Under the pieces are notes generated by a model. The model had not been told where the DNA came from. It was given only the letters and a program-made list of their open reading frames with translations, and did not search any database. DNA of 14,780 nt from Komagataeibacter kakiaceti JCM 25156. Its GTDB lineage: Bacteria > Pseudomonadota > Alphaproteobacteria > Acetobacterales > Acetobacteraceae. Location of the stretch: positions 1 through 14,780 of the forward strand of contig NZ_BAIO01000024.1 in assembly GCF_000613305.1 (NCBI RefSeq). Reading direction: 5' to 3'. Shown here piece by piece: positions 1-9,362 of the stretch. Position 1 is the stretch's first letter. Each line of letters begins with the position of its first letter. The position numbers were made by a program, and so were the translations under genes.

Positions 1-1035
1 TGCGGGCGCGGTGGCGGAGGAAGGTTCCCAGGCGCCATCACGTCCGACCTGGAGGCGGCGCGCAACCATATCCTGACATGCGAGACCCCGGTTGCGGGGG
101 ACAGGTTCCGCTTTACCCTGCGCTCACGCCGGCTGGCGGTGGAGGCGGCCGAAAACGGAATCCGGGCCGCCGCGGGCATTCTGGGCGCATGGCTGCTGTG
201 GGAAGTGACGGGGTGGCCCACGGGGGCGGCGTTCGTGTCGTTCGTATCCCTTGTGTACGGACTGCTGGCGACGCGGGAAAACCCGCTTCTGGCCTCCAGC
301 CCGTTTTTCAAGGGCGCGGTGTGGTGCGCGGTCGTGGCCGCCGTGTTCGTGCTGCTGGTCATGCCCGCCGTTACCGCACCGGAAATACTGGTGCTGCTGA
401 TGCTCATTCCCATGACCATAGGCGGGCTGGCGGCGCGCACGCCCGCCACGGCGGGGTACGCCTTTTCATTCAATATGTTCCTGCCGGTGCTGATCGGCCC
501 GGCCAATCAGGCGCGGTATGACGAGGTGGCGTTTTTCAACGGCACCTCCGCCTTTCTGGGCGCGGTGCTGTTCGCGTGGTGGACCTTCCGGCTGGTCCTG
601 CCGTTCCGGCCTGATTCGCACATCCAGCGGACCGAAGCGTGGACACAGCGGCGGCTCGCGGCGCTGGCCGATCCGCGCAATCCGCTTTCCGCCTATCAAT
701 GGCTGCTGGAAAACGCCGAGAGCATGGTCCGCTCCGTACGCAACGCACAGGGTGTATCGCGCGCCGTCGTGCTGGCGCATATCCAGATGCGGCTCAACGC
801 CATGACGGTCGGAACCGAAATCATCGCCATAAGGAATCTGGTCCGCTCCGGCACCCTGCCCGGGTGGCTGGAACGCAGGCTGCGGACCTTCCTGCGGGCA
901 TGGAAGGCCCACGACGCCAATGCGCAGGCCATGGCCCGCGTCATATTGCGCGACCCGACCTGGCAACACGGGCATGACGGCGGGACCAGACGCCTTGTGG
1001 GCGCGCTGAAGGTGATTGCCCACATACGCCCCTGA
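1..1035 (+). CDS. FUSC family membrane protein, C-terminal part (cut by left edge)
   Basis: This is the distal part of a fusaric-acid-resistance/aromatic-acid-efflux type inner-membrane protein. The frame is open from base 1, so the true start lies upstream; the first ATG inside the window, at 139, is not the real start. Hydrophobic segments follow one another from about base 160 to 600, including the stretches WLLWEVTGWPTGAAF and LLATRENP that are typical of the FUSC membrane half. A soluble helical tail follows from about 610 to the TGA at 1033-1035. Bases 2-34 in frame 2 (AGAVAEEGSQA) join more naturally to AITSDLEAARNHI in frame 1 if one base is missing near 34, but both frames are open so this stays tentative. 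The gene converges on the SulP gene with only 19 bp between the stops, and I see no clear terminator there. The substrate cannot be told from sequence. Confidence 0.8.
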   Translation, partial: CGRGGGGRFPGAITSDLEAARNHILTCETPVAGDRFRFTLRSRRLAVEAAENGIRAAAGILGAWLLWEVTGWPTGAAFVSFVSLVYGLLATRENPLLASSPFFKGAVWCAVVAAVFVLLVMPAVTAPEILVLLMLIPMTIGGLAARTPATAGYAFSFNMFLPVLIGPANQARYDEVAFFNGTSAFLGAVLFAWWTFRLVLPFRPDSHIQRTEAWTQRRLAALADPRNPLSAYQWLLENAESMVRSVRNAQGVSRAVVLAHIQMRLNAMTVGTEIIAIRNLVRSGTLPGWLERRLRTFLRAWKAHDANAQAMARVILRDPTWQHGHDGGTRRLVGALKVIAHIRP

Positions 1036-1054
1036 AACCCCGCCCTGCGCCCCG

Positions 1055-2750
1055 TCAGTCGTGCCGGGCGCCCACGATCTCCCGCGCGGCGGCGATGGCG
1101 GTGTGAAGCTGGGCATGGATATTCCGTGCGCCCACGACCGGGGTAATGCGGTGACGGTCCATATCCGCCCGCAGGTACGGGCTGACCCGGCCAAAGATCA
1201 CGCTGACATTGCGCCGCGCCAGTTCCCCGAACAGGTCGCGCAGGTCGCTTGCCGCCGAGAAATCAACATCCGTGATCGCGCTGGCGTCGATCACAAGGCA
1301 GGCCACCGGCACGGCCCCCTGCCCGGCCAGCAGGCGTATATCGGCCACAAAACGCGCGGAATTGGCATAGAACAGATCCGCGCAGAAACGGTAGACAACC
1401 AGCCCCGGCGCGGTCTGCCGCCCCGGCGCGACCGGTTCGGGCTCCAGCAGGCCGGAACGGGCGTCGTAGCACAGGATCATGGTATGGGGTTCGTAGCTGT
1501 GGCGGACGTGGCGGAACAGGGACAGCGCGATGGCCAGGAAAATGCCCTGCTCCACGCCAATGCCGACCACGGCGGCGGCGGTCACCAGCGCCAGGCCGTA
1601 CTCGCCGGGGCTTTCACGCCTGATGGCCCGCAGGGCCCGCACGTCGATCATGCCCACCGCCACGGTAAACACGATGGAGGCCAGCACGCAGCGCGGCAGG
1701 TAATGCAGGGGGGCCGTCAGGAACAGCAGGACAAACATCGTGACGGCGGCGAAGGTCAGCTGCGCCAGCTGGCTGCGCGCGCCCGCGCGGACGGCCATGG
1801 CGGTCTGGGTCGGGCTGCCGTTGACGGTAAAGGTGCCGCTCAGCCCGGCCACAGCATGCGCCGCGCACAGGCCGAGTATGTCCGCGTTGTCATTCATCCT
1901 GTCATGAAAACGCAGGGCGAAGGCGCGTGATGTCGCGGCACTCTGCGCGATGATGACAAACACGCACGACGTGCTGACCGGCAGCAGCGCCAGCATGTCG
2001 TTCCATGAAACATCCGGCAGGCGCAGATGCGGCAGGCCGCTTTCGATCGGGCCGATGGTCTCGATCCCGTAGCGTGTCAGGCCAAGGGTCATGCTGGCCA
2101 CGATCGCGCCCACAACCGTCACCAGCGCCAGCGGCGCGCGGGGGGCCAGCCGGTCCCCCGCCATGATCAGCCCCACCACGCAGCCGGACAGCGCCATGGT
2201 CGGCACGCTGGCCCGTGGCAGGTGGGCAAGGGTCTGGAACAGTTGCAGCACCGGGTTATGCGCCGTGGTGGCCACGCCCAGCATGTCGCGCGTCATGGCC
2301 AGCGCCACCTGTATGCCCACCCCGGCCATGAAACCGACCAGCACGGTGCGGGACAGGAAATCCGCCAGAAACCCCAGCCGGAACAGGCGCGCCACCAGCA
2401 GGAACCTGCGCTGAGCAGGGCCACCATGCTGACCAGCGCCATGTAATGCGGGCTGCCCGGCGGGGCCATGCGCCCCAGCGCGCTGGAAAAATGGCGGCGG
2501 TCGCGGAATCCGCCGCGACGACCAGATGCCGCGAAGCCCCGAAACACGCGAACGCCACCAGTGGCAGCAGGACCGTGTACAGCCCGGTCACGGCGGGCAT
2601 GGCCGCGATGCGGGTGTAGCCCAGCACCTGCGGAATGTTCATTGACGCAAGGGAGACGCCCGCCACAATGTCGCGCACCCGCCCGCGCCACCCGCCCGTT
2701 GCCCGTGGCCTGTCCGTGGCGGTCCCCACACCGCCTGTACTGGCTTCCAT
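1055..2750 (-). CDS. SulP family anion transporter with C-terminal STAS domain (two frameshifts as written)
   Basis: This is an inner-membrane SulP/SLC26-type transporter; family substrates are sulfate, bicarbonate and dicarboxylates, and the sequence does not say which applies. The N-terminal part carries the family signature region (DIVAGVSLASMNIPQVLGYT, then AAMPAVTGLYTVLLPL). About ten hydrophobic segments follow, then a soluble STAS domain near the end (YRFCADLFYANS, CLVIDASAITDVDFSA). As written the gene lies in three frames. The first break is at the A run 2487-2491, where a sixth A gives ATAAIFSSALGRMAPPG. The second is at 2403-2404, where a third A gives LLSAGFLLVARLFRLGF. Each needs one added base, and together they give 565 codons, a normal length. 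I chose the ATG at 2748-2750 (MEASTGG); a GTG at 2810 is also in frame, and neither has a strong ribosome site, so the start is uncertain. The family call is firm. Confidence 0.85.
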
Positions 2751-2947
2751 ACTGCCGGTCCCATTCCCGATCCATACACCAGACCGAAGAACCGGGCCGG
2801 ATGGCACCACAGCGCGTGGTTACCGTACGCAATCATACGGGAGAACACGCGGCCACCGCCAATCGCAATAAGCTGACCCCGCCATGCGGCCCGGTCGCGA
2901 CACGTATTGTGGCGTTTATGGGGAAGGCCGCCAAAAGATTCCTTAAA

Positions 2948-2994
2948 AATTACTTTATTAAGCGCATGTAATTATCCACTACATCGCATGTAAT
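2948..2994. promoter_or_regulatory. Tandem CGCATGTAAT repeat, candidate operator
   Basis: The 10-mer CGCATGTAAT occurs at 2963-2972 and again at 2985-2994, 22 bp start to start, close to two turns of the helix. The first copy also ends an inverted repeat, AATTAC at 2948-2953 with GTAATT at 2968-2973. ATGTA at 2966-2970 is mirrored by TACAT at 2980-2984. Same-face spacing of identical half-sites in an AT-rich region between divergent transport genes is what a dimeric regulator site looks like. No regulator gene lies in the window, so the binding protein is unknown. The repeats are seen directly; the role is inferred. Confidence 0.35.
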
Positions 2995-3206
2995 GAAAAA
3001 TTATTTTAAATATTATCCGTTCATACTTTGTAAAAAAACACGCTATCTGTCACCCATGCAGATGCCACATGACTCCCTGCCGGCATGCTGCCACCCATCG
3101 TGCCGGAGTGGTTTACCATGCTCTTTCCAGTCAACATGACCCGCCTTCTGTAAACATCCCGCAGTAATGCGCCGTATTAATGTAACCAACCGCAATATAG
3201 CGCACA

Positions 3207-3212
3207 TATACT
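3207..3212 (+). promoter_or_regulatory. Possible -10 box for the RND operon
   Basis: TATACT is a good match to a sigma-70 -10 hexamer and lies about 50 bases before the permease ATG. No good -35 sits at the usual distance; the nearest fair candidate, TGTAAC at 3181-3186, leaves a 20 bp spacer. This is a weak call. Confidence 0.22.
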
Positions 3213-3234
3213 TCCGACCCATGCTCGGGGTATG

Positions 3235-3245
3235 GTTATCATAAC
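3235..3245. promoter_or_regulatory. Palindrome GTTATCATAAC before the RND start
   Basis: This is an 11-base perfect palindrome around a central C, 19 bases upstream of the permease ATG and downstream of the TATACT box. That is the classic place for a repressor operator on an efflux operon. The only ribosome-site-like bases nearby are GGG at 3249-3251, rather far from the ATG. The palindrome is visible; operator function is inferred. Confidence 0.3.
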
Positions 3246-3264
3246 ATAGGGAAACACCCATCCC

Positions 3265-6200
3265 ATGAATGCCATCGTAGTCACCGCGCTGCGTCGGCCC
3301 TATACTTTCGTGGTGCTATCGATCCTGATCGTGGTCTTTGGCATCATGTCGGTATTCCGTACGCCAACCGATGTATTCCCCAACATCCGCATTCCGGTCG
3401 TGTCCGTTGTCTGGACCTATGGCGGCATGCTGCCGGAAGAATTCGCGGGCCGGATCATCTATAATTACGAACTGATGGTCACCTCGACAGTCGAGGGCAT
3501 CGAACATATGGAAAGCAGTTCGTATTACGGTCGCGGCATCGTCAACATATACTTCCAGCCCGGAACCGATATTGGCAAGGCCGAGGCCGAAGTCACCGCC
3601 ATTTCACAGACGGTGATAAAACAGCTTCCCGAAAACATCCCCTCCCCCATGGTCATGAGCCTTGACGCCTCGTCCGTGCCGGTGCTGACCCTTCAGGTCA
3701 CGTCCGACCGGCAGACGCCGTCCGACCTGTTCAAGCTGGCGATGATCCGGGTGCGGCCGCTGCTGGTGACCGTGCCGGGGGCCGTGGTGCCGCAGGCCTA
3801 TGGCGGCATGGACAGTTTCGTCATGGTCTCGCTCAACCAGCAGCAGCTCCAGGCGCATCACCTGTCCGCCATGGATGTGCAGAACGCCCTGCGCGGGCAG
3901 AACATCGTCCTGCCCGCGGGTGACCAGAAGATCGCGGCCACGGACTGGATGGTCCAGACCAACGCCACCCCGCGCTCCATGAAGGAACTGGGGGACATTC
4001 CGGTCAAGCGCGTGGGCAACGCCGTGATCTACGTGCATGACGTGGCGGAAGTCTATCGGGGTGGACGCCCGCAGACGAACCTCGTGCTGGTCAAGGGCAG
4101 GCAGGGCGTGGAGATCGTGGTCATGAAAAGTGGCGACGCCTCGACGCTGGACGTGGTGGCGGGGGCCAAGGCGCTGCTGCCGCGCATACAGAAGCTGCTG
4201 CCGCCGGATGTGAAGGTCAGCATCCTTGGCGATGCCTCGATCTTCGTGAAGGATTCGATTTTCGACGTGGTGCGCGAAATGCTCACCGCCGCCTTCCTGA
4301 CCGGCATGGTGGTGCTGCTGTTCCTGGGGTCGTGGCGGCCGACCGTCATCATCGCCACCTCCATCCCGCTGGCCATCCTGTGCGCCATCATCGGCCTGCA
4401 CTGGGTGGGGCAGACCATCAATGTCATGACGCTGGGCGGTCTGGCGCTGGCGGTGGGCATTCTGGTCGATGACGCCACGGTCATGATCGAGAATATCGAC
4501 GCGCATCTGGAAATGGGCAAACAGCTTGAACCCGCCATCATCGACGCGGCGAACCAGATCGTCATTCCCACCTTTGTCGCCACCACCTGCATCTGCATCG
4601 TCTGGCTGCCGCTGTTCGGGCTGAGCGGGGTGGCGGGCTGGCTGTTCATGCCCATGGCGGAGGCCATCATCTTCTCCATGATCGCGTCCTTCATCCTGTC
4701 GCGCACACTGGTGCCCACCATGGCCAAATACCTTCTGGCCGGGCACAGCGTGGCGGGACATGGGGATTCCCACCACTGCGAACCGCAGGTCCATAAGCTG
4801 CAGTACCCCACCCGCCTGCCCGAACGCTTCCAGCAGGCGTTCGAACGCGGGTTCAACACCTTCCGGGAACAGTACGCGGGCCTGCTACGCCGGGCCATTG
4901 CGCGGCGGCAGCGGTTTGTCGCGGTGTTCCTCGGGCTTTCGGTGTGCTCGACGGGCCTGTATTTCATGGCCGGGCGTGATTTCTTTCCAGAAACGAAATC
5001 CGGCACGCTCCAGATGCACATGCGCGCCCCGCTGGGCACGCGCATCGAGGTGGCGGGGCGCGAGGCCTCGCTGGTGGAAGACCGCATCAACGCCCTGTTC
5101 CCCGGCAAGGTCGATACCATGATCGAGAATTGCGGCCTGCCCGAAGGCGCGCATAACCAGGCGTTCATTCCCACGCCCACCATCGGCACGCAGGATTGCG
5201 ACATCACCATCGCGCTGAAGGATGAGGAAACGCCGGTATGGGACTACCGCGCCCTGCTGCGCCGTGACCTGTCGGCGCATTTTCCCGGCACGGTCTTCAC
5301 GTTCCAGCCAGCCGACCTGACCGCCAGGATCCTGAACTTCGGCTCGCCTTCCCCCATCGACGTGCAGATTTCCGGCCCCGACCTGCGCGACAACTATGAT
5401 TATGCCCGGCAGGTGGTCAACCGCCTGCGGCAGGTGCCCGGCGCGGCGGATGTCACGATCCAGCAGACCATGAAGACGCCAACCCTGTTCGTGCAGGGCA
5501 ACCGCACCTTCGGTCAGGCCACCGGCATGACGGAAGCGGATCTGGCCAATAACGAACTCATGACCCTGTCAGGCAGCCAGACGGTGGACCCGCAATACTG
5601 GCTGGACCCGCAGACCGGCATCACCTTCCCGCTCAACGTCTATGTGTCACAGGACCAGTTGACCCATTTCAACAACCTCATGACCATCCCGGTCGACAAG
5701 GGCGATGGCGACCCGCAGGGGCGGCACATGCAGCTTCTGGGCGGGATCAGCGATGTCGCAGCCACCGGCACGCCGGGGCAGGTCTCGCATTTCAACTCCA
5801 TGCCGGAGGTCGATATCTACATCTCCGCCGAGGGAGCCGATCTGGGCCAGGTCACGGCGGGCGTGCGCCGCGTCCTGCACGAGACGGAAAAGATGGTGCC
5901 TTCCACCGCCGCGTGGTGATCCGCGGCCAGACCGAGACCATGCGCCATTCCTATACGGAACTGGTGTTCGGCCTGGTGGTGTCGGTCATGCTGATCTACC
6001 TGCTGATCGTGGTCAATTTCCAGTCCTGGCTTGACCCCTTCATCATCATCACCGCGCTGCCCGGCGCGCTGGCGGGGATCGCGTGGGCGCTGTTCCTGAC
6101 CCATACGCGCCTGTCGGTGCCGGCATTGACGGGTGCGATCATGTGCATGGGCACGGCGACGGCCAACTCGATCCTTGTCGTCTCCTTCGCGCGCGAACGG

Positions 6201-6458
6201 ATCGTGGAACATGGCGACGCCCTGCGCGCGGCGGTGGAGGCCGGGTACGGCCGTATCCGCCCCGTGCTCATGACCGCGCTGGCCATGGTGATCGGCATGG
6301 TGCCGATGGCCATGAGCAATTCCCAGAACGCGCCGCTGGGCCGCGCTGTCATTGGCGGCCTGCTGGTGGCGACCGTATCCACGCTCCTGTTCGTACCGTG
6401 TGTTTACGCAATCCTGCACAACCGCCCGTCCCGCAGCCGGGAGGAAACGAGCCCATGA
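3265..6458 (+). CDS. RND efflux pump permease, inner membrane (one frameshift as written)
   Basis: This is an AcrB/MexB-type RND transporter that uses the proton gradient to push substrates from periplasm and inner leaflet into an adaptor and outer-membrane channel. The start MNAIVVTALRRPYTFVVL is the usual short cytoplasmic end plus first membrane helix. A large periplasmic loop follows, then a membrane block with the paired acidic residues D402/D403 (LAVGILVDDATVMIENI), a second periplasmic loop, and a final membrane block. The frame breaks near 5901-5904: as written translation stops at 5919, but one added T or C in CCTTCCACC joins KMVPS to HRRVVIRGQTETM. The result is 1064 codons, the normal RND length. 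The TM10 lysine of AcrB (K940) is replaced by Ala in GTATANSILVVSFA (codon 6162-6164). It is first in the operon; its TGA overlaps the adaptor ATG at 6455. Substrates are unknown. Confidence 0.92.
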
Positions 6459-7640
6459 CAACCAGGAAATCATCAAGAACCATAATCATGGGAGCCGCCG
6501 CACTTCTGGTGGGGTGGTGTGGCTACCTGCTGGTCGAACGCGTGCATCACGCCGCCGAGCTGCGCCGCGACGCGATGGCGGCCGCCGTGCCCGATGTCAT
6601 GGTCATTTCCCCCCATGCCGAGGCGCGTCAGGTCAGTCTCGACCTGCCCGGCACGATCGATGCGTGGTACCAGGCGCCGATCTACCCGCAGGTCTCGGGC
6701 TATGTGCGCATGTGGTACAAGGATTATGGCGCGCATGTCGCCAGCGGGGACGTGCTGGCTGAAATCAATACCCCCGGCCTCGATGCCCAGTTCGCGCAGG
6801 CGCAGGCGGACCTCCAGTCCTCGCAGGCGAAATATGACCTGGCCGTGGTCACCGCCCAGCGCTGGCGGCTCATGGGCAGGTCGCAGGCGGTATCAGGGCA
6901 GTCGGTCTCGGTGCAGGACGCGAACGAGAAGTCAGCCGCTGCCGATCTGGAAGCGGCGCGCCATAATCTGGACCGCTACGCGGCCCTTGAACGCTTCAAG
7001 ATCATTGTCTCCCCCTTCGATGGGTGGTGACGGAACGTGACATCAACGTGGGTGACTACGTGCACGAAGGCGGCGGCAACCTGAACGCCACGGGCGGGGC
7101 CAGTGAACTGTTCAGCGTGGCGGACACGCACCAGATGCGCCTGTTCGTCTCCATTCCCGAAAACCTGTCCTACATCCTGCAGCCCGGCCTGCGCGCGCGC
7201 GTGCATGTGCCGCAGTTTCCCGACCGGGTGTTCGAGGCCCGCTTCCTGACCGTATCGGGTGGCTACGACCCCGACACCCGCACCAGTGTGAGTGAATTCA
7301 TCATCGACAACACGGATCATGCCCTGTGGCCGGGCACGTTTGCCGCCGTGACCCTGAGTGCGCCCGAACAGGGCGGCCACCAGAGCATTCCCACCGGGGC
7401 GCTGGTGTTTCAGGAACACGGCATGCAGGTCGCGGTGGTGGATGGGCAGGACATCGCGCATTTCCACGACATCACGGTCGGCCGCATGGGCGATGGGGCG
7501 ACGCAGGTTCTCTCCGGCCTTTCCCCCACGGACCGGATCATAGACAACCCGCCGGCCGACCTGCTGGAAGGCGAAAAGGTGCATGTGTCCAGCCCACGGC
7601 CGGGTACAGCAACGACGTATCTGAAAAGGACGATGAATGA
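6455..7640 (+). CDS. HlyD/AcrA-type periplasmic adaptor of the RND pump (two frameshifts as written)
   Basis: This is a membrane-fusion protein that bridges the permease and the outer-membrane channel. An N-terminal membrane anchor (IIMGAAALLVGWCGYLLV) is followed by the first half of a biotinyl-lipoyl domain (YQAPIYPQVSGYVRMWYKDY), a coiled-coil hairpin from about residue 108 to 180 (Ala/Gln rich), the second lipoyl half (IVSPFDG-VVTERDINVGDYV), and beta-barrel and membrane-proximal parts. Two breaks each need one G. At GGG 7022-7024 a fourth G turns a premature stop into SPFDGVVTER. At GGG 7602-7604 a fourth G gives RPGYSNDVSEKDDE and a TGA at 7638-7640 that overlaps the next ATG. Repaired length is 395 codons. 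The start has GGGAGG at 6439-6444 and overlaps the permease stop as ATGA, which argues for coupled translation. Confidence 0.9.
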
Positions 7641-9222
7641 TGGCGCGCCCCATCCGCCGTTCCCTGCCCGCGGGCGGGGCCTGTGTCCTGTCGCTGCTGT
7701 CACTGGCGGGGTGCGATCTCTCGCCCGCCTATCACACGCCGCATTACGTCATTCCCGTCACATGGCAGGGGCAGGCCCCGTTCGAAGTGGCGCACCCCAT
7801 GGATGACAGCATCCGTTCCGACTGGTGGACAACCTTTGCCGACCCGCAGCTCGATGCGCTGGAAACGCAGGCCACGGAGCATAACGGCGACCTGCAGGCG
7901 GCATCCGAACGCTTCATGCAGGCGCGCGCCATCGTAAGCGAGGCGCGGGCCGACCTGCTGCCCCATTTCGGCATCGCCTTTGGCGGCAGCAACAACAAAA
8001 GCTCGACCGAGCGGCTGTTCCGCTACAAGGGCCCCATTACGGATTCAGATGAGTTCTATGGCGGCATGGCGTCGTGGGAGCCGGATTTCTGGTCCTCCAT
8101 CCGCAACCGCGTACGGTTGCAGAAGGATTATGCGCAGGAACAGGCCGCCGAATACGCCAATGCGCGCCTCAGCCTCCAGTCGGAACTGGCCAGTGATTAT
8201 TTCACCCTGCGCGGGCTGGACGCGCAGGCCGCCATCTATGGCCAGTCGATCGGGTATTATCAGGAATCCCTTCGCGTTACCCAGACGCGCCTGATCGATC
8301 AGGCGGCGTCACGGCTGGACGTGGCCCGCGCGCAGAACCAGCTTTACACCACCCAGGCCCACCTGCTCGACATCCAGGCCCAGCGCGAGGTGATGGAGCA
8401 TGCCATTGCCGTACTGGTCAACGCCGCCCCTTCGACCTTCCACATCCCGGCGGATAGCCACCTGAACACGAACCGCTTCGCGCTGAAACCGGGCCTGCCA
8501 TCGGAACTGCTGGAGCGCAGGCCCGATGTCGCCATGGCGGAACGCCAGATGGCGCAGGCCAACCGGGCGATCGGCATCGCACGGGCATCGTTCTATCCGC
8601 ATGTCTCCTTTCACATGGATGGCGGGTTCAGTGACAACGGCTTCAATCTGGCCAACCTTGCCAACAGCATGTGGACCTATGGCGCCACGGTGACCATGCC
8701 CGTGTTCGAGGGCGGCCTGCGCCGGGCCGAACTGCAACAGAGCTGGTCCGCCTACCGTGAAACACGCGACCACTACCGCATGACGGTGCTGACCGCCTTC
8801 CGTGATGTGGAGGACGGACTGTCCCGCACCAACCGGCTGGATAGTGAGAACAGCCGCCTGCGCGCCGCCGTGGGGGCCGCCAGCCAGACGCAGGATATTA
8901 CGATGAACCTGTACAAGGGGGGTCTTGCAAGCTATCTGGATGTGCTGATCGCGCAGGTCAGCACGCTTGACGCCCGCATCCAGCAGGTCGAGGTCCAGAC
9001 ACGTTACCTGCAGGCGCAGGTCGGCTGATCCGCGCCTGTGGCGGTGGATGGGACGCGGCCCTGCTTCCCGCGCCCAACAGGCTGTTTTCGGTCGATCCGC
9101 TCCAGTATTCCGGGCTGCATAACGCCCCCGCGACAGGCGACGTGCCCCCGCCGCACACCCATGGCCCCGACCCTGATGACAACCTGACCCGGCCCATCCT
9201 GTTCCCCACGCAGGAAAGATGA
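7637..9222 (+). CDS. NodT/TolC-family outer-membrane efflux lipoprotein (one frameshift as written)
   Basis: This is the outer-membrane channel of the tripartite pump. The first 26 residues form a lipoprotein signal with lipobox LAGC, lipidated Cys26. The rest is the usual pair of helical-hairpin repeats with motifs WWTTFADPQLDALE, GLPSELLERRPDVAMAERQM and GGLASYLDVLIAQ. As written it stops at 9028 after QAQVG. Adding one C at GGCTGATC (9025-9026) continues as LIRACGGGWDAALL, the normal ending of this family, and then a tail to TGA 9220-9222, 528 codons in all. The extra tail is Pro/His/Asp rich (DVPPPHTHGPDPDDN). The start ATG at 7637 overlaps the adaptor stop and has GAAAAGGA at 7623-7630; a second ATG at 7640 is equally possible. 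Confidence 0.9.
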
Positions 9223-9255
9223 GGACATTGACCAGGCCCGCACCGGGCGGTGGGA

Positions 9256-9300
9256 AACGCCGCCTTTTTGAAAAAAGGCGGCACCCAAAAACTTTTATTA
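9256..9300. repeat. Hairpin repeat copy 1, likely bidirectional terminator
   Basis: A near-perfect hairpin lies at 9259-9282: GCCGCCTTTTT, a two-base turn, then AAAAAGGCGGC. It is followed by ACCC and a T-rich tail (ACTTTTATTACTTTTCC). It sits between the converging lipoprotein and glycosyltransferase genes, where a terminator is expected. A second copy in the same orientation is at 12670-12713. The two differ at only two bases from AACGCC to CTTTTATT and then diverge gradually. I recall elements of this kind as common between genes in acetic acid bacteria; that is memory, not a search. Confidence 0.75.
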
Positions 9301-9362
9301 CTTTTCCATCAAGCCGTTATTCAAAGGGCTTTTGCTAAAAACCGCCCATGCATAACGGAGCT

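Larger units (their letters stand above)
2751..3264. other. Control region between the divergent SulP and RND genes
   Basis: No convincing gene is present. The left part (2751-2930) is GC-rich and contains an inverted repeat, CCGTA at 2823-2827 and TACGG at 2836-2840, upstream of the SulP start. From about 2935 to 3050 the DNA is markedly AT-rich, unlike the coding regions around it, and carries the tandem CGCATGTAAT copies listed separately. A CCGGCA/TGCCGG inverted repeat lies at 3080-3085 and 3101-3106. The last 60 bases hold a TATACT box and an 11-base palindrome before the permease start. A possible 72-codon reading frame on the minus strand (3043-3261) shows no family resemblance and is not annotated. 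Confidence 0.6.

Noticed and set aside
1016..1930. 304-codon plus-strand reading frame opposite SulP
   Set aside because: Low-complexity, His/Gln/Gly-rich translation, antisense to a clear STAS/SulP gene.
3043..3261. 72-codon minus-strand reading frame in the gap before the RND gene
   Set aside because: It has no family resemblance and overlaps the likely promoter and palindrome.
3604..5210. Long antisense reading frames (up to about 396 codons) opposite the RND gene
   Set aside because: They are His/Arg/Asp or Ser/Met rich shadows of a high-GC gene whose sense product is unmistakable.
5895..5920. Programmed frameshift in the RND permease
   Set aside because: No slippery heptamer or downstream structure is evident, and similar losses occur in six other genes.
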